From the NCBI RefSeq assembly GCF_900142325.1, contig NZ_FRAM01000002.1, forward strand, positions 806,001 through 870,000: a stretch of 64,000 bases of DNA, written 5' to 3'. Source of the DNA: Epilithonimonas mollis (GTDB lineage: Bacteria > Bacteroidota > Bacteroidia > Flavobacteriales > Weeksellaceae). Position 1 is the stretch's first letter. Every line of letters starts with the position of its first letter. This document shows, piece by piece, positions 24,236 to 33,700 of the stretch. The position numbers and the translations under genes are program-made. The notes beneath the pieces were generated by a model. That model was not told the DNA's origin, did not search any database, and worked only from the letters and a program-made list of their open reading frames with translations.

Positions 24236-27200
24236 ATGAAAAATTATTTATTCTTCAGACAGAAGTTTGAGGGCTTTTTCGTCCTAACAACTTTTCTATT
24301 TTCTTTCTTTATATTGATTGGTTTCCAAGGATTGGCGCAAGTGACTTTGCCTCATTTAGATGCTGTTAATTACACGGCTGGGCAGTCATTACAAACACAA
24401 ACCAACTGGACTGTTCTAAATACTGGAGATGATATATTGATCACAAGTGGTAATTTGTCTTACTCTGGCCTTGCAGCTTCATCCGGAAATAAATTTGCTT
24501 TTGACGGGGCAGGGATTGATGCAGCAAAACTGTTTACACAGCAAACATCAGGTACAGTGTACTATTCATTTCTTTTAAATGTTTCTAATTTAGGCTCATT
24601 GAATACTAGTGGAAGCTATTTTACCGGTTTAAACGAGGGAACAGGTACAAGTTTTGGGGCTACCGTCTGGACCAGGAAAAACGGAACAGGTTATGATATC
24701 GGACTTAATCCGAGAACAACTGCGGCTAATACAGTCTGGACATTTGCGCAAACAGTAGCCAATACTTTATTAGTTGTTGTATCTTATCAGCTGGTTTCCG
24801 GATCGGGCAATGATGTTGTTAAACTCTGGGTAAATCCGGCACCGGGAAGTGTGGAACCTGTTGCAACTTTGTCTGCAACCAACACAGGAACTGATCTGGC
24901 TAACCTGAATAGAATTTTTGTACGTCAGGATGCGGCAAATACGACACCATTTATAGAAATGGATGAGATGAGAATAGGAACATCCTGGGCATCGGTTACA
25001 CCTGCAGCAACGGTTTGTTCATCCCCAAGTAATCAGGCTTCAGCATTTTCAAGCTCAGCAATAGCACAGACATCAGCAACTGTAGAATGGGAAAGAGGGA
25101 ACGGAACAGGTGGTGTTTTGGTATTAGCTAGAGCCGGAGGAGCTGTGAATGCCGATCCTGTAAATGGAACAGGCTATACTCCAGATTCTGCTTTTGGTTC
25201 CGGAACACAGATAGGAACGGGAAATTATGTGGTTTATGACGGAACCGGCACTTCTGTTAATGTATCAGCGCTTGCTGCCGGTACTGTTTATCATTTTGCA
25301 GTTTATGAATATAATGCTGTAGATAATTGTTACAATCTTAGTAAGCTGACAGGACATTTAGCCACTGTATCACCTCCTGTTTTATCAGCTTCAGGAACGC
25401 TTAATGAAATCTCACTGGACGGCGCAACAATTGCGTTGACACTTACAAACGATTCTTTTGCGGATACCGTACTTAGTAATTCTAATTTTATATTAAATAA
25501 TCAGCCTGCTGGCGTAAGTATTCAGCCTGTGGCCTATAATTCGCCGACATCAGCAACGATTACTTTGGCTTATGATAATACCGATTTTGATACCGATGTG
25601 GCTAATTTTAGCATTACACTCAATGGCAGCGAGCTGACTTCTGCTTCCAGTCTGACATCAAATAATCTGACTATAACTGCAGTTGCAGAAACATTTTCTG
25701 TTGGTAACACCTTGCCGTTTGGGAATGTTTGCAGCGGCAGCTCGAAGGAACTTAGCTTCACAATTACCGGAACCAATCTTAAGCCTGGAACAATCATATT
25801 GAGCGCAGTCCCGGGATATAGCTATTCGGAAACATCTGGAGGTACATCCATTACAAGCTTTTCTCAATCCGGTGGTAATTTGAGCAAAGTTATTTATGTG
25901 ACACTTAGTCCTGTGGCAGCCAATCAGGTTTATAATGGAAATATCGCTGTTTCCGGAGCAGGTGCAGTTGCGGTGAATAAAACTGTCTCTGGTAATTCGA
26001 CCGTTACTGCATCTTTCGTCCACACGAATACGGCTAACAGTATAGGAACAGGCGGCGCAAACTTTCGTGCAAACAATACTATTTATGGAACATGTCCTAA
26101 CACCTCTTCCAACGGTTTTGTATATAGCCTGGCATCAGGAAATGCCACCCCTACAATTGCTAATGGCGGAACAGACGTCTCAGTCGTATTAAACACTTCT
26201 AATACTACTTTTGCTCAGTCGGTTAGCGGATTGGCAGAAGGTACAACCTATGCGTACCAGGCTTACTTATTTGATGGTATTACATATACTTACGGTGGCG
26301 TCCAGACATTCACAACAACTATTTCTGCGCCGGCAAATGTAACAAATGCCAAGGCCTGCCTTACGGATGAAGGCGGAACGATTAGCTGGACCGCGCCAAG
26401 TGTGCTTCCGACAGGATATATGGTTTTTGCTGTACCTGCTGCTACTTACGGAACAGGTTCACCCACTACAAGCAATGGAGATTATGCTGTGGCAAATAGC
26501 GATTTCAGTCTGGCACAAGCTTATGGAAGTTTAGGTAAATTGCTTTATAAAGGCAGTTCTACTTCTGTAAATATTACAGGACTGGCTGAAAATACGGTTT
26601 ATTCATTCAGGGTTATATCATATCGTGAAGGAGGCAGTATCAGATCTTTTTCAAATGGAACCACTTCAGGAAGCTTGGCAGAAAATTATTTAGCTCAGGA
26701 CGACGTGAAAACTTTTGCCGGAGCACCTTTTAACAATCAGGTGACCCTTAACTGGACCTATAATCAAGCTGTTTCTTGTTTTGATGAGGTAATGATTGTG
26801 GCTAATCAGGGTGCGGTCAGCTTTACACCGGCAGGTGACGGTTCAGGATATACAGCGAACTCAGTATATTCAGGCGGTAATCAGGTTGTTTATAAGGGAA
26901 CTGCGACTTCCAGGGCTATTACAGGTCTTACAAATGGATTGGAATATTGTTTTAAAATCTGGGTAAGAAAAGGAACCGTGTGGAGTGATGGAACGGGTGT
27001 CTGTGTAACGCCGGATATATCTTATTGTTCTTCTTCCGGGGCTTCCAACAATTCCGGAATATTAAAGGTAGAATTCAATACAATAAACCAGACTTCAACA
27101 TCTACTGCGGGCTATACAAATAATACAGCAATTTCTACTTCTGTTGTTTTGGGTAATTCTTATAACCTGAATGTAATGGTAGATACCAACGGGAATTATA

Positions 27201-30200
27201 CATCGTATGTCAAAGCCTGGATCGACTGGAATAAGAATGGGACATTTGAAACCAGTGAAGCTTATGAATTGGGAACCGTAACCAATAGCACCAGCGGAAC
27301 ACCTTCATCAGCACCTTATACCATCATGGTTCCGAATAATGCGACAATCGGAAATGTCAGAATGCGTATCGCTGCCAATACCGATAATACGATCAATAAT
27401 TACTCTACACCTTGTCAGGCGTTCACATACGGAGAAGTGGAAGATTATACGATAATGGTTACTCAGGCTGCTAATGCAGAGATAAACATCAAAGGGAATA
27501 ATATCAATATTCCTAATAATTTTGATGAGCCTTACGGTCTCAATAATACATTGTTTGCATCAACCAATTTAGGTTCGGACTCAGGTGAGAAAGAATTTGT
27601 AATAGAAAACTTAGGTTTATCAGATCTTATCCTTAATGGAACACCAATTGTGAAAATCGAAGGGCTCCATCTGTCGGATTTTATTGTTACACAACAAGCT
27701 GTATCGCCTGTTGTTAATGGAGTTGTCTCATCATTTAAGATTAAATTTCATCCGACACTTTCCGGATTAAGGGAAGCTAATGTAAGTATTGCCAGCAATG
27801 ATTCTGATGAGAATCCTTATGTGTTTAAAATTCAGGGAACAGGAACGTGCACTCCGCCATCCATCACTACATTTCCTTTAAGCGGACCTGCAGACACGAA
27901 AGTGACATTTTTCTCATCTGTCAATGATCTTACCGGAGCATCCGTCAGCTATAACGGTGTTAGTTTGTCCTTTGATTTAATCTCATCGGGAAAAATAGAA
28001 ACCCATATTCCAGCAGGCGCAGGTGATGCCAACTTTGTCATTACATTAGCAAATGGCTGTACTTTTACTCAGGCGTTTGATGTAATAGACAACCTGCTTA
28101 CGGACTGCGAAAGTTCCGGAAGCGCCAGCTCGGGAAGTCCGGCTTCTGATCTGATAATTTATGAAATCTATGATGAGAGCGGCGGCTCGGGCGGTATTGT
28201 TACACTTTACAACAGGACAGCTTCTACCGTTAATCTGAATGCTTACTCTATACAGAGAGCAGGAGATTATGGCGGAACTTATACCACATATGCTAATCTG
28301 TCTGGAACTATTGCGTCGGGTGCTGTTGCGGTGATAGGCGTGAGCTCTTCCCTTTGCGGATATGCGCCGACCGGCAATGGCAGCTTCGGTTCTACAGGCT
28401 TTAATGCCAATGATGGATTCCGGTTGATGAAAGGTTCTGCAATTGTAGATGATGTTCATGCGCCAAATACAGTAGGCTATTATATCAGGAGAAAGAATGA
28501 TTTTCTCTCTCCTAGAACTGTTTTTGATACTAATGAATGGACCTCACAAATATTATCGACCGGGCAATGTCTATCGTCAAGTGAAGTAGCCCAACAACCG
28601 GTTGTGAAAAACCCGCCCGTTGTGACGCTCCAGCCCTCATACTTCCCGAATTGTGATACAGATGGTGCAGTATTAAATATTACTGCATCCGAAGGTTTTG
28701 CAGGAGGTAACGGATTGACTTACCAATGGTACGTTTTGGGAAGTTCCGGAACCTGGTCAGCAGTTACGGATAATAGCATCTATTCCGGGGCAACATCACA
28801 GACATTAACAATCAGCGATATTACCGGGCTTAATAACTACCAGTATTATTGTCAGGCAAGAGAAAATGCAGCAACATGTTTTACGGCTACTAAAGCTGTA
28901 TCGGTGAAAGAAGCAACCAGTACCTGGGCAGATAATGCCTGGTCAAACGGAACTCCTGTTCTGTCTAGTAGAGTGGTTATTTCCGGAAGTTATAATACCC
29001 AGGTTAACGGAGCTCTGGATGTCTGTGAACTAACCGTAAGCCCATCCGGAACAATTCTGGTAAAGCCGAATAATCCGGTAAAGGTCAAGAAAAAAATTAA
29101 AAATCAAAACCCTGCAGCCAATAGTTTTGTAGTGGAAAGTGATGCAAATGTGATCCAGACAGATGATGTTATAAACGAAGGAAGTATAAAAGTACAAAGA
29201 CAAGTGTCCAACATGAATAACGTCAGCGGACATATCGATTACGTATATTGGAGTTCGCCGGTCAGCGGACAGCCTATCAAAGGTACAAACGGATTCTCGC
29301 CGGATACACCGGCCAATGGCTATCTGCAATACAATGAATCTAATGATAAGTTTACAGTAACAGCGGATGCCACGTTCCAGACCGGGAAAGGGTATGCGAT
29401 CCGTGCAGAAAATGTTTTACCGGATGGTTATTCGAAGATATATGGCTTTACGGGGATTCCGAATAACGGTAACCTCCAGTATCTGAGTCTGCAAAAGTCT
29501 GCCGGAACAGACAAAGGTTACAACCTTGTCGGAAATCCATATCCTTCCAACATAAGCTTTGACCTTCTTTATTCGCTGAATAGCTCAAAGATCTATAACA
29601 CAGCCTGGTTCTGGACCAATATCGATTATACCTCCACACAGATGGGAGCAGGATATACAGGGAATAACTATGCTGTATATAACGGCTCAGGAGGCGTTCC
29701 TCCGATGTATGACTGGGCAGATTATGATCCGGAAAATCCGAGCGGTATCACACCAAACGGCACTGTGAAAGTAGGCCAGGCTTTTATTGTGAAAGCAAAA
29801 GCTGCGGGAGCTTTGGATTTTAATAACGGAATCAGAACTGCGGATAACGGAACCTTTTATCAGAAGGGAGCAGTGAAAGACCGATTCTGGCTCACCATGA
29901 GATCGCCGAAAAATATGATTAACACTATTCTTATTGGCTATATATCTGGAGCGACCAATGATTATGAAACGGATTTTGACGGCGAATTGTTTGTGGTGGG
30001 ATCGGATTCTTTCTATTCTGTTTTGGGAGCAAAGAGACTGGCGATCCAAGGCAAAACACCTGATTTTACGGCTGAGGATATTGTTCCGCTGGGCAATGTT
30101 TTTGCTGAAAATGGAACTTACACAATAGGGCTGCAGACGCCGGAAGGAATTTTTGAAGGTTCACAAAATATTTACTTAAGAGACAAAATGTTGAATAAAT

Positions 30201-30538
30201 ATATCAATCTGAATATGGAAAAGAGCTATACCTTCACGGCAGTAAAAGGGACAGATATCAGCCGTTTCGAGATTGTTTACAAAGACGGAACAGTTCTAGG
30301 CAGCGGAGCTCATGTCAATTCAGATTTTCAGATTTATAAAGATGGGCATCATCAGGTTATTAAGTCGTCTGAAAAATTAGGCAAAGTGGATGTGTTCGAC
30401 GCTTCCGGAAAACTGATCAAAAGCCTTTTTGTAAAAGGAACAGAGCTGAGGCTGAACACAATTGGTTTAACCAATGGCATTTACATCCTGAAGGCAGAAA
30501 ATTCCGGGGATGCGAAAATGAAAAAATTTATAAAATAA
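24236..30538 (+). CDS. Giant T9SS-secreted surface protein 2 (Fn3, GEVED, anchor-D, lamin-tail)
   Basis: The 2100-residue protein has a signal peptide ending near GLAQ (residue 35). A beta-rich lectin-like N-terminal region (36-255) is followed by Fn3-like domains (about 263-375 and later, each with VYHFAVYEYN or similar). Next are a GEVED domain (about 925-1076, ending FTYGEVEDYTIMV), a choice-of-anchor-D type domain (1081-1203, with DSDENPYVFKIQGTG), an IPT-like domain (1205-1285) and a lamin-tail domain (1304-1409). The shared C-terminal block and T9SS tail (about 2028-2100) close it. From the IPT domain on, it is co-linear with giant protein 1, pointing to duplication of the 3' half. A surface-adhesion role is inferred. 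Confidence 0.87.
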   Translation: MKNYLFFRQKFEGFFVLTTFLFSFFILIGFQGLAQVTLPHLDAVNYTAGQSLQTQTNWTVLNTGDDILITSGNLSYSGLAASSGNKFAFDGAGIDAAKLFTQQTSGTVYYSFLLNVSNLGSLNTSGSYFTGLNEGTGTSFGATVWTRKNGTGYDIGLNPRTTAANTVWTFAQTVANTLLVVVSYQLVSGSGNDVVKLWVNPAPGSVEPVATLSATNTGTDLANLNRIFVRQDAANTTPFIEMDEMRIGTSWASVTPAATVCSSPSNQASAFSSSAIAQTSATVEWERGNGTGGVLVLARAGGAVNADPVNGTGYTPDSAFGSGTQIGTGNYVVYDGTGTSVNVSALAAGTVYHFAVYEYNAVDNCYNLSKLTGHLATVSPPVLSASGTLNEISLDGATIALTLTNDSFADTVLSNSNFILNNQPAGVSIQPVAYNSPTSATITLAYDNTDFDTDVANFSITLNGSELTSASSLTSNNLTITAVAETFSVGNTLPFGNVCSGSSKELSFTITGTNLKPGTIILSAVPGYSYSETSGGTSITSFSQSGGNLSKVIYVTLSPVAANQVYNGNIAVSGAGAVAVNKTVSGNSTVTASFVHTNTANSIGTGGANFRANNTIYGTCPNTSSNGFVYSLASGNATPTIANGGTDVSVVLNTSNTTFAQSVSGLAEGTTYAYQAYLFDGITYTYGGVQTFTTTISAPANVTNAKACLTDEGGTISWTAPSVLPTGYMVFAVPAATYGTGSPTTSNGDYAVANSDFSLAQAYGSLGKLLYKGSSTSVNITGLAENTVYSFRVISYREGGSIRSFSNGTTSGSLAENYLAQDDVKTFAGAPFNNQVTLNWTYNQAVSCFDEVMIVANQGAVSFTPAGDGSGYTANSVYSGGNQVVYKGTATSRAITGLTNGLEYCFKIWVRKGTVWSDGTGVCVTPDISYCSSSGASNNSGILKVEFNTINQTSTSTAGYTNNTAISTSVVLGNSYNLNVMVDTNGNYTSYVKAWIDWNKNGTFETSEAYELGTVTNSTSGTPSSAPYTIMVPNNATIGNVRMRIAANTDNTINNYSTPCQAFTYGEVEDYTIMVTQAANAEINIKGNNINIPNNFDEPYGLNNTLFASTNLGSDSGEKEFVIENLGLSDLILNGTPIVKIEGLHLSDFIVTQQAVSPVVNGVVSSFKIKFHPTLSGLREANVSIASNDSDENPYVFKIQGTGTCTPPSITTFPLSGPADTKVTFFSSVNDLTGASVSYNGVSLSFDLISSGKIETHIPAGAGDANFVITLANGCTFTQAFDVIDNLLTDCESSGSASSGSPASDLIIYEIYDESGGSGGIVTLYNRTASTVNLNAYSIQRAGDYGGTYTTYANLSGTIASGAVAVIGVSSSLCGYAPTGNGSFGSTGFNANDGFRLMKGSAIVDDVHAPNTVGYYIRRKNDFLSPRTVFDTNEWTSQILSTGQCLSSSEVAQQPVVKNPPVVTLQPSYFPNCDTDGAVLNITASEGFAGGNGLTYQWYVLGSSGTWSAVTDNSIYSGATSQTLTISDITGLNNYQYYCQARENAATCFTATKAVSVKEATSTWADNAWSNGTPVLSSRVVISGSYNTQVNGALDVCELTVSPSGTILVKPNNPVKVKKKIKNQNPAANSFVVESDANVIQTDDVINEGSIKVQRQVSNMNNVSGHIDYVYWSSPVSGQPIKGTNGFSPDTPANGYLQYNESNDKFTVTADATFQTGKGYAIRAENVLPDGYSKIYGFTGIPNNGNLQYLSLQKSAGTDKGYNLVGNPYPSNISFDLLYSLNSSKIYNTAWFWTNIDYTSTQMGAGYTGNNYAVYNGSGGVPPMYDWADYDPENPSGITPNGTVKVGQAFIVKAKAAGALDFNNGIRTADNGTFYQKGAVKDRFWLTMRSPKNMINTILIGYISGATNDYETDFDGELFVVGSDSFYSVLGAKRLAIQGKTPDFTAEDIVPLGNVFAENGTYTIGLQTPEGIFEGSQNIYLRDKMLNKYINLNMEKSYTFTAVKGTDISRFEIVYKDGTVLGSGAHVNSDFQIYKDGHHQVIKSSEKLGKVDVFDASGKLIKSLFVKGTELRLNTIGLTNGIYILKAENSGDAKMKKFIK
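28915..30538 (+). repeat. Shared C-terminal module, copy 2
   Basis: Same motif order as copy 1: WSNGTP, SGSYNT, VYWSSP, GKGYAIRAEN, GNPYPSNISF, DRFWLTMRSP, RFEIVYK, then the sorting tail. The closest partner is copy 1, with similarity extending upstream to about 27847. Confidence 0.8.
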
Positions 30539-30557
30539 TAATAAGCTTTTATATTTT

Positions 30558-30593
30558 AACGCGCCTGCTTTTGTAAAAGCAGGCGCGTTTTTT
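30558..30593 (+). terminator. Terminator after giant protein 2
   Basis: Strong GC-rich stem AACGCGCCTGCTT (30558-30570) / AAGCAGGCGCGTT (30577-30589), followed by Ts. Confidence 0.9.
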
Positions 30594-30747
30594 ATGACTT
30601 AATTACCCATTTAATTTAAATAAGATAGATGGTATATCTGGCTTTATTTTTTTAAATAGTGTATGCCTAAAAATTATTCTGATTGTTAAATTATTAATGA
30701 TTTATTAAAAATAAAAAATATTTCTTTCATGATATATAAGAATAAAC

Positions 30748-30755
30748 TAATTTTG
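30748..30755 (+). promoter_or_regulatory. -7 box for giant protein 3
   Basis: TAATTTTG, 28 bases before the start codon, in an AT-rich region. No clear -33 box. Confidence 0.4.
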
Positions 30756-30783
30756 TGCACAATATCTATTATAATACATTGTT

Positions 30784-33700
30784 ATGAAAATAAAATTACT
30801 AACTGATAATATTCTTGTAAGGCAAATAGCAGGTTTATTGCAGTTTAAGAAAAGCATTCTTATGCCTTTGGTGTTCCTGCTGGTATATGGGAATGTTAGG
30901 GGTCAGACTAACCCCGCTGCTCAAACGTTACCTTATACGCAAAATTTTGGTACAGCAGCTTTTTCTGCTGCTCCTACTGGAATGGCGGTTTGGGGTATAG
31001 CAAGTGTACCAACAACAACAGCACTTGCTGAAAGTTCCACGGCTAATAGTAATCAGACGATAAGTTCCACGGCACCGGCTAGTGGTGGAAGTGGAGGAGC
31101 ATACGGTCATGTTGTTTCTACTAATGCAAGATTAACAATACTTCAATCAGGTAGTGCTTCAGGGCAACCTGTAGTTGCAATTAATACAACAGGGGCAACA
31201 TCTGTTAATATTGCTTATGATTTGGTTTTAACAATTGCTAATGCAAGAGATGTGGGTGTTGTATTACAATATCGCAATGGTACTAGTGGTGCATTCACAA
31301 CCATATCAGGTAGTGCAGTCACTTATAATTCTGGTACATCCAATGGAGGTGATGCTGATGGACCTTCGGATTTTGATAGTTATTCTTTCAGTCTTCCCGC
31401 AGCTGCACTTGGTCAGTCTGTAGTTCAAATACGTTGGGCTACATGGCGTGGTAGCCAGAGTGGAAGTAGTTCAGGGATTGGATTAGATAATATAAATATA
31501 ACAAAAACCACATCACCAACGCTTAATGCTGCTACTCTTGGGTCAGCTATAACGTCAACATATGGTAGTGCATCTGCAACAGGGATCAATACATCTGCAG
31601 CTGGAACAAGTTTGTCAGGCAATATTACGGTTACCCCAAATGCAGGTTTTGAGGTTTCATCTACTAATGCTACAACGGGTTTTTCCTCTTCAGCTATTTC
31701 AGTTGCTAGCGGAACTAATAATATATGGGTGCGCTTTGCTAATAATAAAGCAGCAGGAACATACAACGGCGTTGTTGCTGCAGTACTTTCCGGAGGAGGA
31801 GCTGCTTCAAATGCTAATATTACAACTTCTGCTTCTGGTAATGTTGTAAGTAAGGCAACGCCTGCTATTTCTGGTACTGGTTCCGCAACTAATATAACAC
31901 TTGGACAAACATTAGCTTCTTCAACCATCAGCGGTTTTAATGCCAGTGTGCCGGGAACTTTTGCTTTTACAACGCCAAGCACCACTCCTGCAAATGCAGG
32001 TACGGCAAGCTATGGCGTAACTTTTACACCTACAGATACTGCTAGCTATAATAACGCTACAACAAATGTAAATGTTACTACACTACCAGCTACTCCGACA
32101 GTTACAGCTACCGGAACTACGACGTATACATACAATGGTTCTCCACAAGGTCCTGCATCTGCAACCAATACAGGAAACGGATCAAGCTATACCTATAGCT
32201 ATTCAGGAACTGAAAACGGTGGTGCAACTTATGCAGCAACGGCTACCAGACCGACCAACGCAGGTTCTTATGAAGTGATTGCAACTGTTGCGGCAACTTC
32301 AAACTACAACACAGCCAGCTCTGCGCCTTTAGCATTTACAATCAACAAAGCCAACTCCACTGTTACAGTGACAGGAGATAGCTTTTATGCATTTGATGGC
32401 AATCCGCAAGGACCGGTAACTTATGACCACACAGGTTCTGCCGGTGCTGTAACATTCCATTATACAGGAATCAACGGAACGGATTATCCTGAAAACACAA
32501 CCAGACCAACTGCGGTAGGAAGCTACAAGGCAGTGGCAACTCTGGCTGCTAATAACAATTATAACGATGCTGTTTCTGCTGATTTCAACTATCAGATTAC
32601 ATCTGTTGCGGTACCGGAAATTACCAGCCCGCTGACATGGTCAACAACATATGGCGTTGCAGCAACACCTTATACCGTTGTCGCATCGAACAATCCTACA
32701 TCTTTTGGTGTTTCGGGGTTGCCGGCAGGTTTAAACTACAGTTCTTTAACAAACGAAATTACCGGTACGCCAACCGCTGCGCCTGGTGATTATAACGTAA
32801 GTCTTACTGCTACTAATGAAGGTGGAACAAGTGATCCGGTTACTTTGGTGGTTTCAGTAGACAAGAAAACGGTTACAGTTTCTGATGCTTCCGTAGCCAA
32901 TAAAGTTTACAACGGTAACAATACGGCTACTTTGACAGGAACAGCTGACGGATTTGTCTCTGGTGATGATGTGTCTCTTGTTCTTTCAGCTCACTTTGAT
33001 GACACGAGCGGGAACGTGGGACAGGCTAAGCCAGTTACATCGACAAGTACATTGACTGGAACTAAAGCTGCTTATTATAACCTGATACAGCCAACAGGTT
33101 TGAGCGCAGATATCACCAAAGCCACTCCTACAGTTACAGCTACCGGAACCACGACATATACCTATAACGGATTAGTACAAGGGCCGGCTTCTGCTACTGT
33201 ATCTCCATCTGCAGCCGGAACAGCGACATATTCTTATTCCGGAACAGAAAGTGAAGGAGCGGTATATGGTCCAAGTTCTACAAGACCTGTAAATGCCGGG
33301 ACTTATTATATGGTAGCTACAGTTGAGGAAAGTGCCAACTATAATGCTGCGAGTTCTTCGGATTATGCATTTACGATTGCTAAGGCTAATCAAGCATTGA
33401 CAGGATTCGGAAGCAACATTACAAAACTATCTACGGATGCGCCTTTCAACTTGCCTGCTGCGGTTACTACAACCGGCGGACAAGCTATAACTTATGCCAT
33501 TACTGATATGCCAAATGCTGGTGTAGCGACTGTTTCAGGCAATACGGTTACCATCACAGGGATCGGAACTACAGGTATCACTGCCCATGCAGATGCAACT
33601 CCAAACTATAATGCTTACGATGCAAGTGTTGATCTTACCATAAACTGGAACAATGCGATAACACCTACGGCTTTTGCTGCTACAAATATTTTAAGTTCCG

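Noticed and set aside
32095..33385. Possible CRISPR-like or tandem DNA array
   Set aside because: The repeated DNA encodes MBG protein domains in frame, with two long units 1 kb apart, not short repeats with spacers.
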